NCBI GenBank assembly: GCA_964617565.1
Contig: CAZTYH010000034.1
Span: forward strand, 1-30,581
Reading direction: 5' to 3'
Source: JAKJGV01 sp964617565
GTDB taxonomy: Bacteria; Verrucomicrobiota; Kiritimatiellia; CAIQIC01; JAGNIJ01
DNA: 30,581 nt
Made by a program: the position numbers and the translations under genes. The notes under the pieces are model-generated. The model ran no database searches and had not been told where the DNA came from. It was given only the letters and a program-made list of their open reading frames with translations. This document shows positions 1-6,777 of this stretch, piece by piece (within the stretch, counting starts at the first letter, position 1; each line of letters begins with the position of its first letter).

Positions 1-1
1 G

Positions 2-517
2 TTTGACCGGAATGAGATTACCGTGCGGCAATCGAAGGGCGGCAAGGACCGGCGGGTACATTTACCCACGACCATTAAACAGGAACTGCTCGGTCATCTG
101 GACTGGCGCCGGCGGCTCTACGAGCAGGATCGGGAAAAGAATATGCATGAAGTGGAAGTGCCGAACGCGCTTGCGCGGAAGTATCCGAATGCGCCGTACG
201 AGTGGGGATGGCAGTATGTGTTTCCGGCGAACACCTATTCGAAAGATCCCCGGTCCGGACATGTTCGCCGGCATCACTTTCATGAAATCCTGATTCAACG
301 CGCGGTAAAGCGCGCGGCGCAGGAGGCGGGCATCACGACGCGCGTCACGCCGCACACTTTGCGCCACAGTTTTGCAACGCACCTGCTGGAGGCAGGCAGC
401 GACATTCGAACGGTCCAGGAGTTGCTGGGGCATTCTGATATATCCACGACCATGATCTACACGCATGTGCTGAAGAAGGGGCCCATGGGGGTGGTCAGTC
501 CTCTGGATACGCTTTAA
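2..517 (+). CDS. intI: Integron-type tyrosine recombinase (IntI), 3' part only
   Basis: This is the C-terminal about 171 residues of a site-specific tyrosine recombinase; the start lies left of the window. The catalytic core shows HTLRHSFATHLLEAG (His and Arg of box II), then GHSDISTT (second His) and the nucleophile in MIYTH (Tyr codon 458-460), ending in SPLDTL. The stretch with EWGWQYVFPA, roughly codons 137-232, matches the extra region that separates integron integrases from XerC/XerD; that family assignment is from knowledge, the motif is seen. IntI excises and inserts gene cassettes at attC/attI. Its attI and any cassettes would lie beyond the 5' end, outside the window. The gene points into rpmH, 95 bases downstream. 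Box I Arg and the N-terminal domain cannot be checked. Confidence 0.93.
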   Translation, partial: FDRNEITVRQSKGGKDRRVHLPTTIKQELLGHLDWRRRLYEQDREKNMHEVEVPNALARKYPNAPYEWGWQYVFPANTYSKDPRSGHVRRHHFHEILIQRAVKRAAQEAGITTRVTPHTLRHSFATHLLEAGSDIRTVQELLGHSDISTTMIYTHVLKKGPMGVVSPLDTL

Positions 518-554
518 TGCTTTTGCTTCAAGAAAGTTCCTTTTACGTAAGAGT

Positions 555-582
555 TTGACAGTCCTGTGAAAGCTGCTACAAA
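555..582 (+). promoter_or_regulatory. Candidate sigma-70 promoter for rpmH-rnpA-yidD-yidC
   Basis: A perfect -35 hexamer TTGACA (555-560) is followed after 16 bases by TACAAA (577-582), a 4-of-6 match to the -10 consensus. It lies 30 bases before the rpmH start, in the gap between the recombinase stop and rpmH. Seen in sequence; activity is inferred. Confidence 0.6.
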
Positions 583-612
583 GCACAGTCTCTTAAAGAA
601 AACAGGATTGCT

Positions 613-747
613 ATGAAACGTACGTATCAGCCTTCAAAGATCAAAAGAAAGCGGACCCACGGCTTTCGTGCCCGTATGGCTACGCGCGGCGGCCGGAAAA
701 CCCTGGCGCGCCGTCGCGGCAAGGGCCGCAAAAAGCTCTCGGTCTGA
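613..747 (+). CDS. rpmH: 50S ribosomal protein L34
   Basis: A 44-residue, very basic protein starting MKRTYQPSKIKRKRTHGFRA and continuing through MATRGGRKTLARRRGKGRKKLSV. This is an almost textbook L34, a small late-assembly protein of the large ribosomal subunit, and the length is normal for the family. It is followed 10 bases later by rnpA, the near-universal bacterial order. A candidate promoter sits immediately upstream (555-582). The start is fixed by the conserved N-terminus. Confidence 0.97.
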   Translation: MKRTYQPSKIKRKRTHGFRARMATRGGRKTLARRRGKGRKKLSV

Positions 748-757
748 GGGGTTTACA

Positions 758-1198
758 ATGAAAAGCGGCCCGTCCGATCTCTTCGGAGAAGGGCCAGCGC
801 GGCAGGGGCATGGGGTCCCTCCGGGAGGTCCTGACCAGCGACTGGGGCGTAAACGCCGGCTCGTCAGGGCGGTTGCTTTCCAGGACACTTACAGCCAGGG
901 TCGCCGTTGGATCGGAACTTTCATGGTTTTGTGGTTGAGGTCCGCGGATGATGCCGACCTCCGGGTGGGTGTAGTGGCGAGCCGCAAGGTCGGCGGAGCG
1001 GTGCAGCGAAACAGGGCGCGGCGGCGGCTCAAGGAGTTGTATCGGAGGAACCGCCATCGCCTGTCGGGGAAGTATGACGTGGTGCTGGTGGCGCGCCGGG
1101 ATCTGGTCAAGGCGCGATGGGGTGAACTGGTGGAGGAGTTCGTGGAATTGGCCGGGCAGGCAGGCTTGCTTGGCGAAACGATGCGGGGCGGAGGATGA
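758..1198 (+). CDS. rnpA: Ribonuclease P protein component
   Basis: A 146-residue basic protein, the protein subunit of RNase P that helps the RNA subunit bind pre-tRNA 5' leaders. The family core begins near residue 33 with RKRRLVRAVAFQDTYSQGRR and contains the signature RVGVVASRKVGGAVQRNRARRRLKELYR. I chose ATG 758 because GAGGGG (746-751) sits 6 bases before it. An upstream in-frame start at 668 would overlap most of rpmH. This start leaves a Gly/Pro-rich lead of about 30 residues before the usual N-terminus, so a later non-ATG start is possible. Its stop overlaps the start of yidD (ATGATGA), suggesting translational coupling. Confidence 0.93.
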   Translation: MKSGPSDLFGEGPARQGHGVPPGGPDQRLGRKRRLVRAVAFQDTYSQGRRWIGTFMVLWLRSADDADLRVGVVASRKVGGAVQRNRARRRLKELYRRNRHRLSGKYDVVLVARRDLVKARWGELVEEFVELAGQAGLLGETMRGGG

Positions 1199-1440
1199 TG
1201 GCGAAGATTGTTTCGGTGATGATCAGAATTTATCAACGAACGCTTTCACTGGCGATCGGCCCTTGTTGCCGATTCCATCCTTCGTGTTCGCAGTATTGGA
1301 TTGAAGCGTTGGAGCGCCACGGCATGACGCGAGGTACATGGCTGGGTGTGCGGCGTCTGTTGCGGTGCCATCCCTTTCATCCGGGTGGCCATGATCCGGT
1401 GCCCGAGGTTTGGCCGGTAAGAGTCCGGGAGACGGAATGA
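1195..1440 (+). CDS. yidD: Membrane protein insertion efficiency factor YidD
   Basis: An 81-residue protein with the YidD core: IRIYQRTLSLAIGPCCRFHPSCS, then QYWIEALERHGMTRG and RRLLRCHPFHPGGHDPVP, including the conserved cysteines. YidD is a small membrane-associated helper of the YidC/Sec insertion route; its exact biochemical role is not settled. The start ATG overlaps the rnpA stop and the stop overlaps the yidC start by ATGA, so all three are probably co-translated. A second ATG at 1198 would shorten the protein by one residue. Confidence 0.95.
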   Translation: MMAKIVSVMIRIYQRTLSLAIGPCCRFHPSCSQYWIEALERHGMTRGTWLGVRRLLRCHPFHPGGHDPVPEVWPVRVRETE

Positions 1441-3212
1441 GTAAAAAGGATTTATTAATAGTTATCGCGTTGTTTGCGATCTGGATCTCGTGGCCGGTGA
1501 TTGACCGCCAGATCGTCAAGCGTCACTTCTTTCCCGCATCGGCGCCGGTTGAGACGGAGCAGGTCTTGGAACAGGAACCGGGCGCAACCGAGCCCCCGGC
1601 ACTCGCTGCCGCACCCGTCGAAGTTGCTGCGGAGCCGGAGCCGGAAGTTCAGGAAGTTCAACCGGTGGAGCCAGAGCCGGAAACGCCGGCGATTTCTGAG
1701 CAGGTTGTCTCGCTGGAAAACGAGAAAATCCGGGTCGAAGTATCCTCCCGCGGGGCGACCGTCAAGGGCGCGACGCTGAAGGAATATCGTTCGACGATTG
1801 AAGCGGACAGCGGGCCGGTCGTGTTGAGTTTCGATGAGTCGCGCGCGCTGGTGTACGGCCGCGTGGATGGTTTTGATTCCAGTCAAGCGTTCACGCTGGT
1901 CGAAACGGAACCGGGCAAGTCCGTCCGGCTTGAGCGGCGAGGTGCGAAGGGTTTGCGGCTGGTGCGGACCATCAGCCTGACGGATCATTATCTGCTGCAG
2001 ATTTCCGACACATGGTTGAATGAATCGGCCAATGCGGTTGTGCTGCCGACGCATGAGCTGCAGTTGGGCGGAATGCAGAATCTCGATGAAGCGGTGACGC
2101 GCGGGATGGTTTCCCTTGGGGTGGATACGCTTTCGCCGGGCGGGGAAAAGGTCAAGCACTGGGGCGGGACTATTCCGAAGTGGTTCAAGACGGTCCAGAA
2201 AGAGAAGAACCTGCCGAAACTTCCGATCCAGGTGGAGATGCCGGTTGAGAAGCCGGTGGATTGGGTAGCCGCGAAGAACAAGTATTTTGTCCAGATATTA
2301 ACGCCCGAAGGCGGCGCCGATGATGCGGTGGTGCGGGCCTCGCGGGAAGTGGCGGATGCGGAACGGCTGGACCCGAGGGCCGGGCCGAAAGCCGCCGTGC
2401 CGCGCACGGTTTCGGTGGCCGTGGTATTGCCGGAGTTTACACTTAAAGGCGGAGAACAGCTCGTCCGCAACAGCCAGTACTATATCGGCCCCAAGAAATA
2501 TTCCGAGTTGAGCCTTTACGGTATGCACCAGGTGAACGTGATGGAATTCGGCATGTGGGCACCGATCGGCAAGCTCCTGCTGAAGATCATGAACTGGATT
2601 CGCGATGTCATCTGGCCGCACAACTACGGCATCGCGATCATACTGCTCACGATCATCATCCGCATCGTCTTCTGGCCGATCACGCACAAAAGTACCGAGA
2701 GCATGAAGCGGATGCAGGCGATTCAGCCGCTGATGAAGGAGATCCGCGAGAAGTACAAGGACAACCAGCAGAAGCAGCAGCAGGAACTGATGAACCTGTA
2801 CAAGGAACACAAGGTCAACCCGCTCGGCGGCTGCCTCCCGATGCTGATACAGATTCCTGTGTTCATTGCGTTGTTCGTGGTGTTGCGCAGCGCGATCGAA
2901 TTGCGGTTCGCGCCGTTCCTCTGGGTCCGCGACCTCAGCCAGCCGGAAAACCTGCTGGCGGGGGTGTTGCCCATTCCGTTGAATATCCTTCCGATCGTCA
3001 TGGCGGTCACGATGGTCTGGCAGCAAAAGCTGACCCCCGGCACCGGCGATCCGAACCAGCAGAAGATGATGATGTTCATGCCGGTCATGATGCTGGTGAT
3101 GTTCTACAATTTTGCGGCGGGCCTGACGCTGTATTGGACGACCAATCAATGCCTGATGATCGTTCAGCAGTTGATCATGCACCGCAAATCGGCGAAAGCC
3201 GCTACGACGTGA
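1437..3212 (+). CDS. yidC: Membrane protein insertase YidC
   Basis: A 591-residue insertase of the Gram-negative (long) type. An N-terminal helix (about residues 5-19) is followed by an acidic Pro/Glu-rich linker (about 45-85), a large periplasmic beta domain, then the conserved C-terminal insertase core of five helices. That core includes IIIRIVFWPIT, whose Arg is the likely groove residue, a coiled cytoplasmic hairpin rich in Gln/Lys, and NPLGGCLPMLIQIPVFIALF. YidC inserts membrane proteins alone or with SecYEG. ATG 1437 is chosen because it overlaps the yidD stop (ATGA), follows a GGGAGA-like ribosome binding site and gives the usual SKKDLL-type start; a TTG at 1410 is in frame but less likely. 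Confidence 0.96.
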   Translation: MSKKDLLIVIALFAIWISWPVIDRQIVKRHFFPASAPVETEQVLEQEPGATEPPALAAAPVEVAAEPEPEVQEVQPVEPEPETPAISEQVVSLENEKIRVEVSSRGATVKGATLKEYRSTIEADSGPVVLSFDESRALVYGRVDGFDSSQAFTLVETEPGKSVRLERRGAKGLRLVRTISLTDHYLLQISDTWLNESANAVVLPTHELQLGGMQNLDEAVTRGMVSLGVDTLSPGGEKVKHWGGTIPKWFKTVQKEKNLPKLPIQVEMPVEKPVDWVAAKNKYFVQILTPEGGADDAVVRASREVADAERLDPRAGPKAAVPRTVSVAVVLPEFTLKGGEQLVRNSQYYIGPKKYSELSLYGMHQVNVMEFGMWAPIGKLLLKIMNWIRDVIWPHNYGIAIILLTIIIRIVFWPITHKSTESMKRMQAIQPLMKEIREKYKDNQQKQQQELMNLYKEHKVNPLGGCLPMLIQIPVFIALFVVLRSAIELRFAPFLWVRDLSQPENLLAGVLPIPLNILPIVMAVTMVWQQKLTPGTGDPNQQKMMMFMPVMMLVMFYNFAAGLTLYWTTNQCLMIVQQLIMHRKSAKAATT

Positions 3213-3260
3213 TTGGCGGGCGCGCCGGTTTGTGGCAGAATGGCGCCTTTGAGGTGACAC

Positions 3261-3737
3261 ATGAGCGACAGCGCAAAGTCCGGACATATCGGTGAATCCC
3301 CTGAAGCGGTATTTGAGAACATTCTCCGGCTCATGGGGTTTGAGGGGAAAATCGAGCGATTTGATCAGGAAGATGGTGAAATCCTTCTGCACGTCAGCAC
3401 CCCGGACGCGGGCCGTCTGATCGGACGCAATGCGCAGGTGCTCGAAGCTCTCCAAACGGTCGTCAACCGCATGCTCCGCCGCGGAGAAGGCGAGGGCGCG
3501 CGTTACCTGGTGGATGTTGAGCGCTATCGTGAACGGCGAAAGGACAAGTTGCTGGGCATGGCTCTTGAAGCAGCGGACCGGGCGGAACAGACCGGCGAGC
3601 CGGTGAAGCTTCCTTCGATGAGTTCCCGCGACCGGCGGATCGTGCATCGCGCCCTGACGGAACGTCCCGGTGTGAGGACGGAGTCGGAAGAAGTCGGCGA
3701 AGAGGGCGAAAAACGGGTGGTCGTCTTCCCTGCGTGA
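3261..3737 (+). CDS. jag: KH and R3H domain RNA-binding protein (Jag/KhpB family)
   Basis: A 158-residue single-strand nucleic acid binding protein. After a short lead, a KH-like domain (about residues 10-85) contains DAGRLIGRNAQVLEALQ, the usual Jag loop. An R3H domain (about 90-150) contains SSRDRRIVHRAL with the Arg-x3-His pattern. The separate Jag-N domain found in many homologues is absent, so this is the short form. The family sits just after yidC in many genomes, as here, 48 bases downstream, and KhpB-type proteins are linked to RNA binding and cell-envelope control. GAGGTG precedes ATG 3261. mnmE, often next, is not here. Confidence 0.92.
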   Translation: MSDSAKSGHIGESPEAVFENILRLMGFEGKIERFDQEDGEILLHVSTPDAGRLIGRNAQVLEALQTVVNRMLRRGEGEGARYLVDVERYRERRKDKLLGMALEAADRAEQTGEPVKLPSMSSRDRRIVHRALTERPGVRTESEEVGEEGEKRVVVFPA

Positions 3738-3810
3738 TGAACGCGTGGTGCCGACCAGCACGAGGCATCTTTGCGCTGATCAGGTTCTCTTGACGGGAAA
3801 GCAATTCAGC

Positions 3811-3930
3811 TCCAAATCCGAAGCACGGAAAAACGAATTACAAAATAAATTCGAATAACCAAAATGAGGAAAGCATGGGGAAAGCTGAAGGTTTCTGGTT
3901 TTAAGTTTCGGATTTAGAGATTCGAATTTT
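3811..3930. repeat. AT-rich interspersed element with paired inverted 9-mers
   Basis: This 120-base stretch is much more A+T-rich than its surroundings. It contains two perfect inverted pairs: AAATCCGAA (3814-3822) with TTCGGATTT (3907-3915), and AAATTCGAA (3847-3855) with TTCGAATTT (3921-3929). From memory, similar TTCGAA/CCGAAGCACG-rich elements recur between genes in several Planctomycetes, Verrucomicrobia and related genomes. I see only one copy in this window, so repetitiveness is inferred. It lies directly upstream of glpD and could also carry its promoter. Confidence 0.55.
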
Positions 3931-3964
3931 CATCACACGTCGTTAAAACATATCTCCCTCTATT

Positions 3965-5632
3965 ATGCAGCGCGAATTACAGAGGATTGCCGCTGAAGAA
4001 TACGACCTGCTCATCATTGGCGGCGGAATCAATGGCCTCGCTGCCGCGTGGGATGCGGCGCTGCGGGGATTGAAGGTGGCGCTGGTGGAGAAGGGGGATT
4101 ACGGCGCACAAACCTCTTCCGCCACCTTGAAGATTGTGCACGGGGGATTGCGCTACCTTCAGCATCTCGACATCGTGCGCAGCCGGGAGTCCATTCGCGA
4201 ACGTTCCGTGATGCTTGCGATTGCGCCGCACCTGGTTCAGCCGTTCCCGTTCGTCGTTCCAACCTATGGCCATTTGCTGCAGGGCCGCGAGTTCATGTCC
4301 ATCGGTATTCTTCTGAACGAGATCGTCAGCTTCGACAGGAACCGCGCCATCAAGGATCCCGGGCGCAGAATACCGGCGGGCCGTATTCTTTCGCGTGCCG
4401 AGTGCCTGCAGCTTGTGCCGCGCGTCAACGAAAAGGGGTTAACGGGCGGTGTGATGTTTTACGACGCGCAGATGTACAATTCGGACCGGCTCACACTTTC
4501 GTTTGCGTTGTCGGCCGCGGAAAAGGGCGTGGACCTTGCGAACTACGTGGAAGCGGTTCAGCTTCTGCACAAGGATAAGAGGGTGACCGGCGCGCGCGTG
4601 AAGGATTTGCTCACCGGATCGGAGTTTGATGTGCGTGCGAAGCTGGTGGCGAACATGACCGGGCCCTGGTCCGATATCGTTCTCGGCCTGATGGGCGCGG
4701 AGAAGCCCGGGCGTCGCGTGGTGCGTTCCAAGGGTATCCAGATTGTGACGCCGCCGCTGACGGATTCATGCGGGCTGGCTGTCCAGAGCAAGCATCGCGA
4801 TCCCGACGCCGTTTTCAATCGCGGCGGGCGCAATTATTTCATCATGCCGTGGCGCGGCCGGTCGCTGATCGGCACGACCGATACGGTGTATGAAGGCGAT
4901 CCGGATGATTTCAGGATTACCGGTAAAGACATCAGCGACTTCCTTGCCGAGATCAACGAAGCCGTGCCGTCGGCGGGTTTCCTGCGCGAGGATGTGACTT
5001 TCGCCTTCGGTGGCCTGCGTCCGATTACGGAGAAGAACATAGACACCGGCTCGACCGTGGCGCGAAAATACGAAGTGTACGATCATGCGCGCGATCTTGG
5101 CGTCGAAGGGTTGATCACGGTGATCGGCGTCAAGTACACCACCTGCCGATTCCTCGCGGAGAAGGTGGTGAACCTGGTCTTCAAAAAAACAGGGCGCGCA
5201 TCGCCGCCTGTCGTAACGGACAGGACGGCGCTTGCGGGCGGCAACATCGAAAACTTCGAGGCGTTCGAGCGCGAACTGATTGCCCGGCCGCCGGCGCCGC
5301 TGTCGCAGAAGACGCTGGTGCATCTTGCGCATAACTATGGCACACGATATCCGGTCGTCACGGATCGCATTCGCGGGGATGCGGCGTTGGGGACCCTGGT
5401 TGACGGTTCCGAAGAGGTCACGCGCGCCGAGGTTCTGCACGCAGTTCGTGAAGAGAGTGCGGTGCATCTTGCGGATGTCGTGCTGCGGAGAACCGATCTC
5501 GGGACGCTCGGCCATCCGGGCCGCGCGGCGCTGGAGGAATGCGCAACGATCATGGCCCGGGAGTTGGGATGGGATACAGTTCGGACGGCCCGGGAAGTTG
5601 AAGAAGCCGAGCGGTGTTTTGTGTTCGGTTGA
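3965..5632 (+). CDS. glpD: FAD-dependent glycerol-3-phosphate dehydrogenase
   Basis: A 555-residue membrane-associated flavoprotein that oxidises glycerol-3-phosphate to dihydroxyacetone phosphate and passes electrons to quinone. The N-terminal FAD-binding fold is clear (YDLLIIGGGINGLAAAWDAA, residues 13-32), followed by the GlpD signature region SSATLKIVHGGLRYLQ. YFIMPWRGRSLIGTTDT and FAFGGLRPI belong to the DAO fold, and a C-terminal helical domain covers about 400-550. Length is normal. No convincing ribosome binding site precedes ATG 3965, but the N-terminus fits the family and no earlier in-frame start is attractive. It stands alone, between an AT-rich element and a strong terminator. 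No glycerol kinase or facilitator gene is adjacent. Confidence 0.94.
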   Translation: MQRELQRIAAEEYDLLIIGGGINGLAAAWDAALRGLKVALVEKGDYGAQTSSATLKIVHGGLRYLQHLDIVRSRESIRERSVMLAIAPHLVQPFPFVVPTYGHLLQGREFMSIGILLNEIVSFDRNRAIKDPGRRIPAGRILSRAECLQLVPRVNEKGLTGGVMFYDAQMYNSDRLTLSFALSAAEKGVDLANYVEAVQLLHKDKRVTGARVKDLLTGSEFDVRAKLVANMTGPWSDIVLGLMGAEKPGRRVVRSKGIQIVTPPLTDSCGLAVQSKHRDPDAVFNRGGRNYFIMPWRGRSLIGTTDTVYEGDPDDFRITGKDISDFLAEINEAVPSAGFLREDVTFAFGGLRPITEKNIDTGSTVARKYEVYDHARDLGVEGLITVIGVKYTTCRFLAEKVVNLVFKKTGRASPPVVTDRTALAGGNIENFEAFERELIARPPAPLSQKTLVHLAHNYGTRYPVVTDRIRGDAALGTLVDGSEEVTRAEVLHAVREESAVHLADVVLRRTDLGTLGHPGRAALEECATIMARELGWDTVRTAREVEEAERCFVFG

Positions 5633-5649
5633 TTTCGGTTGGTCACACA

Positions 5650-5679
5650 AAACCCCGGGCTCGAACGAGCCCGGGGTTT
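5650..5679. terminator. Strong bidirectional hairpin terminator
   Basis: A perfect 13-bp stem (5650-5662 with 5667-5679) closes on a GAAC loop. The stem is A3-CCCC-rich at one foot and GGGG-T3 at the other, giving short T tracts on both strands. It lies between the convergent glpD stop and the end of the minus-strand outer-membrane protein gene, where it can serve both. Confidence 0.88.
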
Positions 5680-5717
5680 GTAATTCAGCGCCCGGACAGG
5701 CCGGGCTATTTACCGCA

Positions 5718-6269
5718 TTACCATTTCAGCAGGAGGCCGGCATTGGCGCCGAAGCCGCTGAGCTTGCCCTTGCTTTCGTCGCTTACCCCTCCGGCTGACG
5801 CCTTCAGTTTAACATCATCAAGCCACGTGTACTTGGCTTCGCCGAAAAGGCTGGCGGCATCGCCGATCGAAAGCTCAAGTCCCGCAACGGCGAAAAGGCC
5901 GACCTTGTTTTCCACTTCTGCAGAGACACCGGCCGGCTCTTCCGCGATGCGGAAGATGTAATAGCCGATGCCCCCGCCGGCGTATGGAGTTAATTGATCC
6001 ACGGGGAACTTCAATATGCCTGCCGCTTCAACGGGAATGATGTCCAGCTTCAAGCTGTCATCTTCCTTGTCCTTCGTTTTGGGGAAGTAGGTTGCGCGCG
6101 CCTCGATGTACACGCTGGGTGCAACCTCCAGCTGCAGTTTGCCGCCCACGCCATAGGCGTGATCCAACTCGTCGGGATCCCAGTAAGCCCCGAAGAATCC
6201 GAGGCTGTTGGCGGAAGCCGCGGCTGTAGCAAACGCCAGAACCATCAGTGCCGTAAGAATATATCGCAT
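5718..6269 (-). CDS. Small outer-membrane beta-barrel protein
   Basis: A 183-residue exported protein. It starts MRYILTALMVLAFATAAASA, a clean signal peptide with probable cleavage after ASA. The mature part alternates polar and hydrophobic residues in strand-like pairs with Gly/aromatic turns (TPYAGGGIGYYIF, GLFAVAGLELSIG, SLFGEAKYTWLDD) and ends in LLLKW. A C-terminal aromatic residue is typical of barrels recognised by the Bam machinery. It resembles OmpA/OmpW-like eight-strand barrels, but I cannot name a family. The start is fixed by AAGGAG 7 bases upstream (minus strand, near 6277-6282) and by the signal peptide; a longer frame upstream lacks these. It converges on glpD across the terminator. 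Confidence 0.82.
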   Translation of the reverse strand: MRYILTALMVLAFATAAASANSLGFFGAYWDPDELDHAYGVGGKLQLEVAPSVYIEARATYFPKTKDKEDDSLKLDIIPVEAAGILKFPVDQLTPYAGGGIGYYIFRIAEEPAGVSAEVENKVGLFAVAGLELSIGDAASLFGEAKYTWLDDVKLKASAGGVSDESKGKLSGFGANAGLLLKW

Positions 6270-6383
6270 GCGATACTCCTTTCTGCTCTGCTTGCTTGTC
6301 GGCCCGCACCCACGCAGGCGCGGCTTGCCCCCAAGCATACGGGTTGCTGGAGGATAGTAAACCGGAAAATATTTCTCCCTCCG

Positions 6384-6412
6384 TTGACAGCGCATGGAGG
6401 GTGCGGCAAGAT
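6384..6412 (+). promoter_or_regulatory. Possible sigma-70 promoter for the symporter operon
   Basis: A perfect TTGACA (6384-6389) lies 45 bases before the start at 6435. The best -10 after 17 bases is CAAGAT (6407-6412), only 3 of 6. The -35 is convincing, the -10 is not. Confidence 0.35.
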
Positions 6413-6434
6413 AGTTCATCAATTCGAGGTGGCA

Positions 6435-6776
6435 ATGACAGAGCCGCAGTCCAAGGCCGTAACGCCATACGGGATTCTTTTACGCGTGCTTACGTACGCG
6501 GCCATTCTCGCATTCTTTTTCTTTTTTCCGCGGTTTGTCGTCGGCCGATTGGGAGAAGACAATCCGTGGACCAGCTACCTGTATCTTTATGGGAACGGCC
6601 TCGTTGTTTTTCTGATCGGCATCTGGGTGATCCTGCGTTCGAAGGCCTGCCGGTTTGGGCGCGGGCACGACACGTTCTGGTTTAACGTGTTGTTGGCGGG
6701 CTACGTGTTCTTCGCGGTGATGCACGCGGCATGGATACTGGCAGCGTTGTGCCTGCCGTATTACGGAGGCGGATGA
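6435..6776 (+). CDS. Small three-helix membrane protein paired with the symporter
   Basis: A 113-residue protein with three predicted membrane segments: LTYAAILAFFFFFPRFVV (about 18-36), YGNGLVVFLIGIWVIL (about 52-67) and VLLAGYVFFAVMHAAWILAALC (about 85-106). It ends one base before the symporter start, so the two are surely co-transcribed and probably translationally linked. GAGGTGG precedes ATG 6435. Small partner proteins of this kind accompany several sodium:solute symporter subfamilies (for example DUF485 YjcH with ActP, YhdT with PanF); this one does not obviously match either. I infer an accessory or assembly subunit; the function is unknown. Confidence 0.8.
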   Translation: MTEPQSKAVTPYGILLRVLTYAAILAFFFFFPRFVVGRLGEDNPWTSYLYLYGNGLVVFLIGIWVILRSKACRFGRGHDTFWFNVLLAGYVFFAVMHAAWILAALCLPYYGGG

Positions 6777-6777
6777 A

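Noticed and set aside
518..612. attI/attC site or DnaA boxes near rpmH
   Set aside because: No attC core pair and no TTATCCACA-like cluster is visible; attI would lie on the other side of intI.
3213..3260. GC-rich inverted repeat (GGCGC/GCGCC) after yidC as terminator
   Set aside because: Only 5 bp of stem with a 19-base loop and no proper T tract; jag is probably co-transcribed.
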